Below are positions 31,524 through 42,509 of a stretch of 64,000 nucleotides of DNA, in pieces (position 1 is the first letter of the stretch; the number at the start of each line of letters is the position of its first letter). The position numbers and the translations under genes were made by a program. The notes under the pieces are model-generated. The model made no database searches. It was not told the DNA's origin and was given only the letters and a program-made list of their open reading frames with translations. Origin of the DNA: Magnetovibrio blakemorei (lineage in GTDB: Bacteria > Pseudomonadota > Alphaproteobacteria > Rhodospirillales > Magnetovibrionaceae); the NCBI RefSeq assembly GCF_001746755.1, contig NZ_MCGG01000008.1:1-64000 (forward strand). Reading direction: 5' to 3'.

Positions 31524-32693
31524 TTACGCGGCCTCCTTCACGGCTTTGACGATCTTTTCAGCGGCATCGCCCAGATCATCGGCAGAGACGATGGGAAGTC
31601 CCGAATCAGCCAAAATTTTCTTACCCAATTCGACGTTGGTGCCTTCCAGACGGACCACCAACGGCACGTTGAGGCTGACCTCGCGGGCTGCGGCAACCAC
31701 GCCCTCGGCGATCACGTCGCAACGCATAATGCCGCCGAAGATGTTGACCAAGATGCCTTCGACATTGGCGTCTGACAGGATCAACTTAAACGCCGTGGTG
31801 ACGCGCTCTTTGGTCGCCCCACCGCCAACGTCCAGGAAGTTGGCAGGATCACCACCAAACAATTTGATGATGTCCATGGTCGCCATGGCCAGACCCGCAC
31901 CGTTCACCATGCAGCCGATATTGCCGTCTAACTTGATGTAGTTCAGATCGTGGCGTGCGGCTTCCAGTTCGGCGGGATCTTCTTCGTCTTCGTCGCGCAA
32001 CTCAGCCACATCTTTTTGACGGAACAAAGCGTTGTCGTCGAAATTCATTTTGGCATCCAGCGCCATCACAGCGCCTTCGCCCGTCACCACCAACGGATTG
32101 ATTTCCATCATCGAAGCATCAAGTGCATTGAAGGCCGCGTACATGCCCAGCATCAACTTCACCGCTGCGCCGACTTGCTTGCCTTCAAGACCCAGACCAA
32201 ACGCCACCCGACGGGCGTGGAACGGCAACATGCCGGTGGCCGGGTCGATGGTGATGGTGAGGATTTTTTCCGGCGTTTTGGCGGCGACTTCTTCGATGTC
32301 CATACCGCCTTCGGTCGACGCCATGATGGTGATGCGCGAGGTGGCGCGGTCAATCAGATAGCTGATATAGAGTTCGCGCTGAATGTCGCAGCCCTCTTCG
32401 ATATAAACGCGTTTAACTTCTTTGCCTTGGGGCCCGGTTTGATGGGTCACCAACTGCATCCCCAACATGGCGTTGGCGGTGTCGCGGACGTCCTCAACGG
32501 ACTTCACAACTTTTACGCCGCCACCTTTGCCGCGACCGCCGGCATGAATTTGTGCTTTGACAACCCAAACCGGACCGCCCAATTCTTTGGCCACAGCTTC
32601 GGCCTCGGGCGCGGTGTAAGCCACCTTGCCCTTCGGCACGGCAACGCCATACTTGGCGAGCAGCTGCTTGGCTTGATACTCATGAATGTTCAT
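31524..32693 (-). CDS. sucC: Succinyl-CoA synthetase beta subunit
   Basis: This 389-residue ATP-grasp subunit begins [17 protein letters not shown]. It has the nucleotide-binding loop [14 protein letters not shown] and the [15 protein letters not shown]-like segment ([16 protein letters not shown]). It pairs with sucD and follows mdh by 54 bp. Confidence 0.97.
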   Translation of the reverse strand: MNIHEYQAKQLLAKYGVAVPKGKVAYTAPEAEAVAKELGGPVWVVKAQIHAGGRGKGGGVKVVKSVEDVRDTANAMLGMQLVTHQTGPQGKEVKRVYIEEGCDIQRELYISYLIDRATSRITIMASTEGGMDIEEVAAKTPEKILTITIDPATGMLPFHARRVAFGLGLEGKQVGAAVKLMLGMYAAFNALDASMMEINPLVVTGEGAVMALDAKMNFDDNALFRQKDVAELRDEDEEDPAELEAARHDLNYIKLDGNIGCMVNGAGLAMATMDIIKLFGGDPANFLDVGGGATKERVTTAFKLILSDANVEGILVNIFGGIMRCDVIAEGVVAAAREVSLNVPLVVRLEGTNVELGKKILADSGLPIVSADDLGDAAEKIVKAVKEAA

Positions 32694-32708
32694 CTGACTG
32701 TATCCTCT

Positions 32709-32732
32709 CAGGGGGCATAGAAGCGCCCCCTG
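32709..32732 (-). other. Hairpin between mdh and sucC
   Basis: CAGGGGGC (32709-32716) pairs with GCCCCCTG (32725-32732) just upstream of the sucC ribosome site. There is no T tract, so it is probably an intercistronic mRNA structure. Confidence 0.4.
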
Positions 32733-32747
32733 CCCTGATGAGATTTA

Positions 32748-33899
<1,152 letters not shown>

Positions 33900-34045
33900 T
33901 TAGCGTCAACGTTAAGTGTGCCTGTAACTGTGTCAGTGTGTTCATATAGGCTGATTTCCCAGCCCCAGCGCTTCATGTTGCGCTGCACAAAAATCTTCTG
34001 GTTTCGTAGCGCGAATTCTTGCCCGGGGCAAGACCAAAACTGCCC

Positions 34046-34078
34046 AAAGGGGTGGGATTCTTGTTCTAACCCCTTTTT
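34046..34078. terminator. Weak hairpin after zapE
   Basis: AAAGGGGT (34046-34053) pairs with ACCCCTTT (34069-34076) around a 15-nt loop, with a T tract on the plus side and only a short one on the minus side. It lies between zapE and the mdh promoter region. Confidence 0.35.
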
Positions 34079-34105
34079 GCTGCATTTCTCGCGTCGTTTG
34101 GGGCA

Positions 34106-35272
34106 TCATCCGCCGCGTTTTTCGTGCCCTAGTTCCATGTAAGACTCCGATTGCATTTCCACAAGTCGCGATGCCGTGCGTTCAAATTCAAATGACCCTT
34201 CCCCGGCCACGTACAGGTCCATCGGACCGACGGCGGCGGAACAAATGAGCTTCACGTGCCCTTCGTACATGGCGTCGATCAGCGTTACAAAACGATGCGC
34301 CATGTCTTTGTTATCGGGTCCCATCTGGGGGATGGAAGGAATAATCAAGGTGTGAAAACGCCGCGCCAGTTCCAGGTAATCCGCAGGCCCCAGTGGTCGT
34401 CCGCAGATATCGGCAAACTGCACCATGGCCACACCTTGGGCCGCCTTGGGCACGGCGACGTCGCGGCCTTGCACGGGAATGGTGGCCGCATGCGGTCGCG
34501 CCCCGTGAGTCAAGGTGACAAACGCTTCTTCCAACTTGGCACGAGCCTCCCCATCGTCGGGAAACAGGTACACGTTTAATTGGCGCATATGCTCCAGGCG
34601 GTAATCCAGTTTGCCGTCGAGTTGCAACAGATCCATTTTTTCTTCAACCAGATCGATAAACGGCAAAAACGCTTCGCGCTGCAATCCGTTTTTATACAAA
34701 TCGCACGGCGGACGATTGGACGTCGTCACCACCACCACGCCCTTTTCAAACAGAACCTTAAACAGGCGGCTGAGGATCATAGCATCGGCGATGTCGGTGA
34801 CTTGAAATTCGTCAAAGCACAACAGCGCCGCTTCCGCCGCAATTTGTTCGGCGACGGGGGGGATCGGATCAGCTTCGCGGCCTTTGAATTTTCGATACTC
34901 ATTCAAGCGAATGTGCACTTGCTGCATGAACGCGTGAAAGTGCACGCGGCGTTTGCGTTTGACCGGAGCGTCGTCAAAAAACATATCCATCAGCATGGAT
35001 TTGCCGCGCCCCACACCGCCATAAAAATAGAGACCTTGAGGCGGATTTTCGCGGCGACGTTCCAGACCGAAACGCTCTTTCCAGCCCACCGGGCCGGAGC
35101 GGGGTTCGTATTCCATAAGGGCCTTGTGAAGGCTTTGCAGTTTTTCCACGGCCAGCGCCTGCGCCGGGTCGTGCTTCAATTCGCCCGCCGCAATACGAGC
35201 GCGATATTCGTTCAGTGGTCCTGTGGGCGCAGGAAGCGCGCCCTCGGAAACGGGTCCATCAACTGAGGACAT
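34106..35272 (-). CDS. zapE: Cell division protein ZapE (AFG1-like ATPase)
   Basis: This P-loop ATPase of about 388 residues is of the AFG1/ZapE family, which in enterobacteria acts on FtsZ rings during stress. It has Walker A YFYGGVGRGKSMLMD, Walker B LLCFDEFQVTDIADAM, and the late motif DICGRPLGPADYLELA. ATG 35272 was preferred to the TTG 12 nt upstream. The orientation upstream of mdh is often seen in alphaproteobacteria. Confidence 0.9.
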   Translation of the reverse strand: MSSVDGPVSEGALPAPTGPLNEYRARIAAGELKHDPAQALAVEKLQSLHKALMEYEPRSGPVGWKERFGLERRRENPPQGLYFYGGVGRGKSMLMDMFFDDAPVKRKRRVHFHAFMQQVHIRLNEYRKFKGREADPIPPVAEQIAAEAALLCFDEFQVTDIADAMILSRLFKVLFEKGVVVVTTSNRPPCDLYKNGLQREAFLPFIDLVEEKMDLLQLDGKLDYRLEHMRQLNVYLFPDDGEARAKLEEAFVTLTHGARPHAATIPVQGRDVAVPKAAQGVAMVQFADICGRPLGPADYLELARRFHTLIIPSIPQMGPDNKDMAHRFVTLIDAMYEGHVKLICSAAVGPMDLYVAGEGSFEFERTASRLVEMQSESYMELGHEKRGG

Positions 35273-35448
35273 GGGAGGTCTCAAGCCTTAATTTGGCGTC
35301 TGTGCCTTATCAGGGTAAGAATTTGCCAGCCCTTTGTAAATAACTGTTTTTTTGTACTTTATGACTGCGCGAGAATGCCCCCTTGCCCCCAGACAAGGAG
35401 CCGGGCAAACTGGCTGTTCATACACCATCGAATGAAAGAAGCGCCCTC

Positions 35449-36291
35449 ATGATTGGCGAAAGTTTATTGGAACACGAGCCCGTCATTCGACTCGGCGCGT
35501 TCTTTTCCATCTTCGCCATCATGGCGCTTTGGGAAATCGTCCAACCGCGCCGTGCGTTAAGTGTGTCCAAAAAACTACGTTGGACTTCCAACTTGGGGAT
35601 TGTTGTTCTCAACACCGTCATCGCGCGACTGGTGCTGCCCATGGCCCCGGTGGCGTTTGCTTATGTGGCTCTGGAGCGCAGTTGGGGCGTGTTCAACTTG
35701 GTAGCCTGGAACGGCTGGGTGGAGCTGGTGGCGGCTGTGGTGTTGCTGGATTTTTTCATCTGGCTTCAGCATGTCATGGTCCACGCCATTCCGTTGTTTT
35801 GGCGCTTGCACCGCATGCACCACGCCGATCTCGATTACGACGTTACCACCGGGGCGCGTTTTCACCCCATCGAAATTTTGCTGTCTTTGGCCATTAAATT
35901 CGCCGTCATCGCCCTGTTGGGGGCAAGCCCCGTTTCCGTGCTGATTTTTGAAGTGGTGCTCAACGCCACCGCCATGTTCAATCATTCCAATGTTAAATTG
36001 CCGCTGGGTTTGGACGCGGTGCTGCGTTTGTTGGTGGTGACGCCGGATATGCACCGGGTGCATCACAGCGCCATTGCGCGCGAATGCAATTCAAACTTCG
36101 GCTTTAACTTGCCCTGGTGGGACCGCCTGTTTGGCACCTACATGGCCCAGCCCCAAGACGGCCACGTCGGTATGACCATCGGCTTGGACGTGTTTCGTGA
36201 AGAACGAGACGAGCGCTTGGATCAAATGCTGATCCAACCGCTGCGGGACGCCCAAGGCCAATACGCCATCAATCGCCGCGATTGGGATTGA
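35449..36291 (+). CDS. Sterol desaturase/fatty acid hydroxylase family membrane protein
   Basis: This 280-residue integral membrane di-iron oxygenase has about four hydrophobic helices and the histidine clusters HVMVH, HRMHH and HRVHH expected for the FA_hydroxylase superfamily. It probably hydroxylates or desaturates a lipid or hopanoid; the substrate is unknown. ATG 35449 was chosen because the membrane protein begins there. It is the first of four plus-strand genes and is separated by 2 bp from the next. Confidence 0.88.
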   Translation: MIGESLLEHEPVIRLGAFFSIFAIMALWEIVQPRRALSVSKKLRWTSNLGIVVLNTVIARLVLPMAPVAFAYVALERSWGVFNLVAWNGWVELVAAVVLLDFFIWLQHVMVHAIPLFWRLHRMHHADLDYDVTTGARFHPIEILLSLAIKFAVIALLGASPVSVLIFEVVLNATAMFNHSNVKLPLGLDAVLRLLVVTPDMHRVHHSAIARECNSNFGFNLPWWDRLFGTYMAQPQDGHVGMTIGLDVFREERDERLDQMLIQPLRDAQGQYAINRRDWD

Positions 36292-36293
36292 CC

Positions 36294-36716
36294 ATGGTTG
36301 AAAGCTTGAAAGCCGGGCGCGTCACCGAAACCCATACCTTTGAAGTCGTGCACATCGGCCTCGACATGACCTTTCACCACCCCAAGGGCCGTGACCTGCG
36401 CCTGGCTCCCGACGTGGTTGAAGCGTTTGAGACGGAACGCGAAAATGCCGAAATCTTCATTCAAAACGCATCCGGCACGGGCTTTTCCACCGAAGAGCTG
36501 CTAAGCTGGTTTTTGCTCCAAAGCGGCACCACACTGGCCGAACAATTGCCCAAGGCGGCCCTGGAAAAAGGCGAAGGCCACGTCTTCGTCACCTTTCCCA
36601 TCCGCTTTGAAAAAGGCACCTTTCACATGCTCACCGAAGAAGGTCCGCAAGATTTGTCGGCGCTGAAGCTGATGTCTAAAATCACCGTGCACAAGCGCAC
36701 GCCGTCTCCCCTGTAA
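36294..36716 (+). CDS. Unknown protein coupled to the sterol-desaturase-like gene
   Basis: This 140-residue soluble protein has no recognised domain. It starts 2 bp after the stop of the upstream gene and is probably translationally coupled. It contains FEVVHIGLDMTFHHPKGRDL near the N-terminus and FVTFPIRFEKGTFHML near the C-terminus. No signal peptide or cysteine motif is seen. Confidence 0.6.
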   Translation: MVESLKAGRVTETHTFEVVHIGLDMTFHHPKGRDLRLAPDVVEAFETERENAEIFIQNASGTGFSTEELLSWFLLQSGTTLAEQLPKAALEKGEGHVFVTFPIRFEKGTFHMLTEEGPQDLSALKLMSKITVHKRTPSPL

Positions 36717-36728
36717 GGAACCACCCCC

Positions 36729-37076
36729 ATGCCCCAGACATCTGAGCGCGAAGATCACCGCAGCCCCGCAGAGATTCATAAGGCGCAGCGCATGATGGTG
36801 TTCATCTTTGGTTTTGCGACCTTGATTCCGGCCCTTTGGATGACCCTCATCGGGTGGTCAGGGCTCACCAGTTCCGCCGCCGCGCCCACCAGCGGCAGCG
36901 CCGAATTTACCAGCTTCGTCGTCTATTGGGGTTTGGCCGCCCCGGGGGTGTGGTTGACGGCCAACGTTATCGCACTCAGACGAATCCAGGCGGGCAACGG
37001 TGAAAGCGCTCGGCATTTTCCCTTGATTCCGGCGTTTTGGGCCATCATATGGTTTGCCAGCCAAGTCGCGGGCTGA
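36729..37076 (+). CDS. Small membrane protein of unknown function
   Basis: This 115-residue protein has three hydrophobic stretches (about 22-45, 62-82 and 97-113). It shows no homology that I recognise. AAGGAA precedes the ATG and the gene is 12 bp after the previous stop, so it is part of the same operon. Confidence 0.6.
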   Translation: MPQTSEREDHRSPAEIHKAQRMMVFIFGFATLIPALWMTLIGWSGLTSSAAAPTSGSAEFTSFVVYWGLAAPGVWLTANVIALRRIQAGNGESARHFPLIPAFWAIIWFASQVAG

Positions 37077-37214
37077 ACCTCACACATTTCCCCCTCACGC
37101 AGAAGTGATGTGCATCCACGGCTTTCAATTGTGCGGGTGCAATTCATGCCTTTATTTATACGTTTTACCGCTGTATAACTCTCCCCCTCCCCAACTTTGC
37201 ATCTTAGGATGATC

Positions 37215-38927
37215 ATGCGCCATTATCTTCATATCGATTTAAAAACCCAAACTGTCCGTAAAGAAGAACAGAACGGTGAGGTCCTTGCGCGCGCCGGTCG
37301 CTACCTGATTGCAAAGTCTCTTCTGGAAAGTGGTGTGGCGACGGTTGATCCGCTGTCTGCCGACAACCCCTTGATTTTTTCCGCCGGTGTGTTCGCCGGA
37401 ACCAACTTTTCCAACGCCAACCGCATCAGCGTCGGCTGCAAAAGCCCGCTGACGGGAGGCATCAAAGAAGCCAACGCCGGCGGCACCTTTGCCTTTGCCT
37501 TGGGCCAGTTGGAATTGTCCGGCCTCACGTTGCATGGCAACAGCGACACCTGGGTGATTATTCGCATCCCCAAGGAAGGTGAAATCACCTTTGAAGATGC
37601 ATCGCCTTATTTGGGCAAAGGCAACGCCGAAGCGGCGCACATGCTCCATGAAACCTACGGCGATAAAACTTCCATTGCGCTGTGCGGCCCGGTTGGCGAA
37701 TACGGCGGCCTGATCGCAGGCGTTTCTTTTTCCGACACCGACAACCGTCCGTCGCGTCTGGCCGCGCGTGGTGGCGTTGGCGCGGTGATGGGCACCAAGA
37801 AGGTCAAGGCGATTGTCATCGACAAACACAAAATGCCAACCTTCCACGACCGTAAAAAGGTGATGGGTGCGGTGCGCGCTTATGGCGACAAACTGGCCGA
37901 AGATCCCAAAGCGCAAGCGCTGCACAAATTCGGCACGGCGATGGCGGCGGATGTGATGAACCACATCGGCGCAATCCCCGTAAACAACTTTTCCATTGGC
38001 CGCGCAACCCCCACTGATAGCACCTATTTTGCCATGGGCGGCGATGCCCTATTGGAACAAAATGCGGCGCGCGGTGGCGATCATTCTCATGCGTGCATGC
38101 CCGGTTGCCAGATCAAATGTTCCAACGTCTATGTGGATAAAGACGGCAAAGAAGTGGTCTCGCCGGTGGAATACGAAACCATCGGCGTTATGGGCACCAA
38201 CTGCGGTCTTAAGGACCCGGACGATCTGGCGGATCTCAATTTCGACGCCAACGATTTAGGCATCGACACCATCGAAGCGGGGGCCCTGCTGGCCGTCTTG
38301 ATGGAAGCGGGTGACGCTGAATTTGGCGACGTCGCTTTCATGAAAAAGGCCATGAACGATATGCGTTTGGGCAACGAGCGGGGCCGTGAATTGGCCCAAG
38401 GCGTGGCCCGGGTTGGCAAAGCGCGCGGCCTCAAACGATTGCCCGTGATCAAAAAACAAGCGCTCAGCGCCTATGACCCGCGGGTCACCGAAGTCACCGC
38501 CATCTCCATGATGACCACGGCCCAAGGTGCCGATCACACGGTGGGCAACTTCCCCACCTTTAACAGCACCAATGTTTCGGTCGCCGATTTGGTCAAGGAA
38601 AGCTTCGAGCTGCAAGTCCTGTGCGCCACCAACGACAGCCTCGGCATGTGCCTGTTTGGCCGTTCTGTGACCAACACCCACCAGGAAATGATGATCGACG
38701 CCATCAACGATGCGCTCGGCACGGATTTGGATGTGGGCTTTTATGCGCGCCTCGGCTTTGAAACCTTGCAGTTGGAACACCGGTTCAACATCGAAGCCGG
38801 ATTTGAACAAAACGACGACGCCCTGCCCATGTTCTTCAACGACGAACCCCTGCCCCCCACCAACAAAACATCGCGCCTCATGGCCGCCGATGTCACCCCG
38901 GTGATGCATAAGCTTTTGGCGGGCTAA
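37215..38927 (+). CDS. Aldehyde:ferredoxin oxidoreductase (AOR) family protein
   Basis: This 570-residue enzyme of the tungsten-bispterin AOR family has the N-terminal fold (GRYLIAKSLLESG), the cofactor-binding block ANRISVGCKSPLTGG followed by NAGGTFAFAL, and the [4Fe-4S] cysteines in CMPGCQIKC (residues 294, 298, 302), with a further cysteine at 479 in LGMCLFG. It should oxidise an aldehyde or reduce an acid with ferredoxin, or act on a related substrate; the substrate is unknown. ATG 37215 has AGGA 5 nt upstream. No ferredoxin or MoaD gene is adjacent. It is the end of the plus-strand cluster and is closed by a terminator. Confidence 0.88.
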   Translation: MRHYLHIDLKTQTVRKEEQNGEVLARAGRYLIAKSLLESGVATVDPLSADNPLIFSAGVFAGTNFSNANRISVGCKSPLTGGIKEANAGGTFAFALGQLELSGLTLHGNSDTWVIIRIPKEGEITFEDASPYLGKGNAEAAHMLHETYGDKTSIALCGPVGEYGGLIAGVSFSDTDNRPSRLAARGGVGAVMGTKKVKAIVIDKHKMPTFHDRKKVMGAVRAYGDKLAEDPKAQALHKFGTAMAADVMNHIGAIPVNNFSIGRATPTDSTYFAMGGDALLEQNAARGGDHSHACMPGCQIKCSNVYVDKDGKEVVSPVEYETIGVMGTNCGLKDPDDLADLNFDANDLGIDTIEAGALLAVLMEAGDAEFGDVAFMKKAMNDMRLGNERGRELAQGVARVGKARGLKRLPVIKKQALSAYDPRVTEVTAISMMTTAQGADHTVGNFPTFNSTNVSVADLVKESFELQVLCATNDSLGMCLFGRSVTNTHQEMMIDAINDALGTDLDVGFYARLGFETLQLEHRFNIEAGFEQNDDALPMFFNDEPLPPTNKTSRLMAADVTPVMHKLLAG

Positions 38928-38946
38928 ATCTGCCCCGTCCCAAAAC

Positions 38947-38981
38947 AAAAAAGGCCGCCAGTTTTGCTGGCGGCCTTTTTT
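38947..38981. terminator. Bidirectional terminator between AOR and sdhB
   Basis: A 9-bp stem GGCCGCCAG (38953-38961) / CTGGCGGCC (38967-38975) is flanked by A and T tracts on either side, serving both converging units. Confidence 0.88.
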
Positions 38982-38999
38982 CTGTGATGCTGAACTTGT

Positions 39000-39776
39000 T
39001 TAACGGCGCTTCAACAACAACTGCTTGATTTCCGCAATGGCCTTGCCCGGATTCAAATGTTTGGGACACGTGTTGGTGCAGTTCATGATGGTGTGGCAGC
39101 GATACAGTCGGAACGGATCGTCGACGTTGTCGAGCCGTTCGCCCTTGGCTTCATCGCGGGAATCCGCGATCCACCGATAAGCCTGCAACAAAATGGCTGG
39201 ACCTAAGTAGCGATCACCGTTCCACCAATAGCTGGGGCAGCTGGTTTGGCAGCAGAAACACAAGATGCATTCCCACATACCATCGAGCTGCTTGCGCTCT
39301 TCCGGACTTTGCAGGCGTTCGCCGGTGGGGGCCGGGGTATCCGATTTCAGCCATGGCTCAATCGACGCATACTGCGCATAAGGCACCGAAAGGTCGGGCA
39401 CCAAATCCTTAATCACCGGCATGTGCGGCAACGGATAGATTTTGACATCGCCGCGGATGTCTTTGATGGGCTTGGTACACGCCAGCGTGTTGGTGCCGTC
39501 GATGTTGAACGCACACGATCCACACACACCTTCACGGCATGACCTGCGGAAGGTGAAGGTGCTGTCGATCTCGTTCTTGATCTTGAGCATCGCGTCCAGG
39601 ACCATCGGTCCACACGTCGCCAAATCGATCTCATAGGTATCGAGGCGTGGGTTTTCCCCGCTGTCGGGATCAAAGCGATAGACCTTGAACCGTTTGATGT
39701 CCTTGGCACCTTCAAGAGCCTTAAACAGTTTACCGCGCATCACTTTCGAATTGGCGGGAAGATTAAATTCAACCAT
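39000..39776 (-). CDS. sdhB: Succinate dehydrogenase iron-sulfur subunit
   Basis: This 258-residue subunit has the [2Fe-2S] cysteines in [15 protein letters not shown] and the [4Fe-4S]/[3Fe-4S] cysteines in [15 protein letters not shown] and [17 protein letters not shown]. It passes electrons from FAD to quinone in complex II. Confidence 0.98.
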   Translation of the reverse strand: MVEFNLPANSKVMRGKLFKALEGAKDIKRFKVYRFDPDSGENPRLDTYEIDLATCGPMVLDAMLKIKNEIDSTFTFRRSCREGVCGSCAFNIDGTNTLACTKPIKDIRGDVKIYPLPHMPVIKDLVPDLSVPYAQYASIEPWLKSDTPAPTGERLQSPEERKQLDGMWECILCFCCQTSCPSYWWNGDRYLGPAILLQAYRWIADSRDEAKGERLDNVDDPFRLYRCHTIMNCTNTCPKHLNPGKAIAEIKQLLLKRR

Positions 39777-39791
39777 GTCTCTTTCCTCCGC

Positions 39792-41582
39792 CTAATAAAC
39801 GCGCGCTTTGGGGACGATGTACTCGACCTCATCGGTTAAGGTCCAGGTGTGAACCGGGCGATAATCCAACTTCACGGATTTATCTTCGCCCAGCCACGCG
39901 ACGGTGTGTTTCATCCAGTCATCGTCGTTGCGATCGGGGAAATCGTCGCGGGCGTGTGCGCCGCGGCTTTCTTCCCGGTTCAACGCCGAATGCACGGTGG
40001 CTTGGGCGCAGGCGAGAAGATTTTCCAGCTCCAACGCTTCGACCAAGTCCGAGTTCCAAATCATGGAACGATCCGTGATGGCGATTTCATCCAAACCGTT
40101 GACGATATCGTCAATCTTCTTTTTGCCGTCCGCCAAAATCGTTGCATCGCGGAACACCGCAGCACCACGTTGCATGGACCGCTGCATGTCATCGCGAATT
40201 TGCGCCGTCGGCAAGGCGCCTGAGGCATGGCGCATCTTGTCGAAACGCGCCAGCGCTTTGTCGGCGCTGTCTTTGGCGAGACCTTTTTGTTCCGCTCCGG
40301 CTTTCAAAATCTCGGCAGCCCGAAGCGCCGCCGCGCGGCCGAACACAACGATGTCCAGCAACGAGTTGGTACCCAAACGGTTGGCCCCGTGCACAGACAC
40401 GCATGCCGCTTCGCCAATGGCCATCAGCCCCGGACACACCGCGTCGGGGTCCGCCTCAGTGGGACGCAAGACTTCGCCATGAATGTTGGTGGGAATGCCA
40501 CCCATGTTGTAGTGCACGGTGGGAATGACCGGGATCGGATCGCGGGTCACGTCGACGCCGGCAAACACCTTGGCACTTTCGGAAATGCCCGGCAGCCGTT
40601 CCGCCAGCATATCCGCGCCCAAATGTTCCAGGTGCAACATGATGTGATCTTGATCCCCGCCGACGCCCCGGCCTTCGAGAATTTCCACCGTCATGGCGCG
40701 CGACACAACGTCACGCGACGCCAGATCCTTCGCCGATGGGGCGTAGCGTTCCATAAAGCGTTCACCGTTGGCGTTGGTCAAATAGCCGCCTTCGCCGCGT
40801 GCCCCTTCGGTGATCAGCACGCCCGCACCGTAAATGCCGGTGGGGTGGAACTGCACAAACTCCATATCCTGGAGCGGCAAACCCGCCCGCGCCACCATAC
40901 CATGACCGTCACCCGTACAGGTGTGGGCCGAGGTGCACGAGAACCAGGCCCGGCCATAACCTCCAGATGCCAAAACAGTCGTCTGGGCGCGAAAGCGATG
41001 GATGGAGCCGTCTTCCAAGTTCCAAGCGATCACGCCGCGGCACACACCTTCTTCGTCCATGATCAAATCAAGGGCGATGAACTCCACAAAAAATTCCGCA
41101 TCGTGTTTGAGGCTTTGCTGATAAAGCGTGTGCAAGATGGCGTGGCCGGTGCGATCCGCAGCGGCACAGGCGCGCGGCACAGGGGCTTCGCCCATATTTT
41201 TCATATGCCCGCCAAACGGACGCTGATAAATCTTGCCTTCTTCGGTGCGCGTGAACGGAACACCGAAGTGCTCCAGTTCATGCACGGCGGGAACCGCATT
41301 GCGACACATGTATTCGATGGCGTCTTGATCACCGAGCCAGTCGGAACCCTTGACGGTGTCGTACATGTGCCATTGCCAGCTGTCTTCGTCCATATTGCCC
41401 AACGCGGCGCCGATGCCGCCTTGGGCCGCCACGGTGTGACTGCGGGTGGGAAACACTTTGGTGATACACGCGGTTTTAAGGCCCGCCTTGGTCATGCCGA
41501 AGGTGGCGCGCAAACCTGCGCCGCCAGCGCCGACGACCACGCAGTCATAGGTGTGATCTGTAATGGGATAGGCTTCAGTCAT
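39792..41582 (-). CDS. sdhA: Succinate dehydrogenase flavoprotein subunit
   Basis: This 596-residue subunit carries the FAD-linking motif [10 protein letters not shown], the [11 protein letters not shown] dinucleotide fold and the active-site segment [15 protein letters not shown]. It oxidises succinate to fumarate. It is 15 bp upstream of sdhB. Confidence 0.98.
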   Translation of the reverse strand: MTEAYPITDHTYDCVVVGAGGAGLRATFGMTKAGLKTACITKVFPTRSHTVAAQGGIGAALGNMDEDSWQWHMYDTVKGSDWLGDQDAIEYMCRNAVPAVHELEHFGVPFTRTEEGKIYQRPFGGHMKNMGEAPVPRACAAADRTGHAILHTLYQQSLKHDAEFFVEFIALDLIMDEEGVCRGVIAWNLEDGSIHRFRAQTTVLASGGYGRAWFSCTSAHTCTGDGHGMVARAGLPLQDMEFVQFHPTGIYGAGVLITEGARGEGGYLTNANGERFMERYAPSAKDLASRDVVSRAMTVEILEGRGVGGDQDHIMLHLEHLGADMLAERLPGISESAKVFAGVDVTRDPIPVIPTVHYNMGGIPTNIHGEVLRPTEADPDAVCPGLMAIGEAACVSVHGANRLGTNSLLDIVVFGRAAALRAAEILKAGAEQKGLAKDSADKALARFDKMRHASGALPTAQIRDDMQRSMQRGAAVFRDATILADGKKKIDDIVNGLDEIAITDRSMIWNSDLVEALELENLLACAQATVHSALNREESRGAHARDDFPDRNDDDWMKHTVAWLGEDKSVKLDYRPVHTWTLTDEVEYIVPKARVY

Positions 41583-41588
41583 AATCGG

Positions 41589-41993
41589 TCATCCAGCAAT
41601 CGAGATTTTGAGAACGGCGAAGATGGCGGAGGCGGCAAACAAAACCGACCCGTACTTCACGAGCAACAGCATTCCCATTTTCCAAATTTCGGAATGCACG
41701 TAGTCCTCGATCACGACTTGCAAGCCGAGCTGCGTGTGATGGAACATGGTCACCACAAGCAACACCAGGAATACGGAGTTACCAAATTCACTGGCCCAGG
41801 CGTGGAAGGTGCCGTAGTCCGAGCCAGTCAGCGTAATCAGGGAATAAACGAACCACAAAGACAGCGGCAGCAAAGCCACCGCGCTCATGCGCTGCGCCCA
41901 CCAATGATGAACGCCTTCGCGGGTTGAGCCCAAGCCGCGCACGCGGCCCAGTTTCGATTGCAAAACGCGCTTTTGTTGCGGGGTGTTGATCAT
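41589..41993 (-). CDS. sdhD: Succinate dehydrogenase membrane anchor subunit
   Basis: This 134-residue protein has three transmembrane segments and the HHWWAQRMSAVALLPL motif with quinone/heme-site residues and a final IEDYVHSEIWKMG. GAGGAGGAA before 41993 selects that start over the in-frame upstream codon. Confidence 0.93.
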   Translation of the reverse strand: MINTPQQKRVLQSKLGRVRGLGSTREGVHHWWAQRMSAVALLPLSLWFVYSLITLTGSDYGTFHAWASEFGNSVFLVLLVVTMFHHTQLGLQVVIEDYVHSEIWKMGMLLLVKYGSVLFAASAIFAVLKISIAG

Positions 41994-42006
41994 CTCAAAT
42001 TCCTCC

Positions 42007-42402
42007 TCACAACTTGCCAACATGGCCGTAAGCCATGAGCCAGCTGAGCACGGTCAGCGACAGGGACGTGATCACCACGATGGCTCCGGTGATACGCAAC
42101 CGAGGCATATCAAAGCCCCACAGCATGTCCCAGCCCAAGTGCCGAATGCCGTTGCACATGTGGTAGAACAAAGAAAACGTGAAGCCGAACAAGACAAGGC
42201 GTCCGAACCACGATTCCAAAAGCACCTGGGCGCGGCCAAAGGCTTCCGGCCCATACGCTGCGGACGCCAGCCAGTACGTCAAAAGCAATGCGGCCAGTGC
42301 CAAAGTGACCCCGGTCATCCGGTGCAAGATGGAAAGTATGGAAGTGATTTGCGGGCGATAAACCTGCAAATGCGGTGAAAGTGGTCTTGTGTTGTCACGC
42401 AT
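42007..42402 (-). CDS. sdhC: Succinate dehydrogenase cytochrome b556 subunit
   Basis: This 131-residue three-helix subunit starts RPLSPHLQVYRPQITSILSI, followed by HRMTG, and has the heme histidine region HMCNGIRHLGWD. It is the first gene of sdhCDAB. Confidence 0.95.
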   Translation of the reverse strand: MRDNTRPLSPHLQVYRPQITSILSILHRMTGVTLALAALLLTYWLASAAYGPEAFGRAQVLLESWFGRLVLFGFTFSLFYHMCNGIRHLGWDMLWGFDMPRLRITGAIVVITSLSLTVLSWLMAYGHVGKL

Positions 42403-42434
42403 AAGCTGAACTCCGCTCCCTATTGGAGAACTCG

Positions 42435-42463
42435 ATTGTCCCGCCCCCCAACGGGTATGTCAA
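42435..42463 (-). promoter_or_regulatory. Promoter of sdhCDAB
   Basis: On the minus strand a perfect TTGACA (42463-42458) is followed after 17 bp by GACAAT (42440-42435). The transcription start would be about 42428, giving a leader of about 26 nt. It lies just after the stop of the mesaconyl-CoA hydratase gene, so sdh has its own start. Confidence 0.7.
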
Positions 42464-42509
42464 CGCACGCCCTACACAAACATGGACATGTGGTTTTTGT
42501 GAAAACCAC

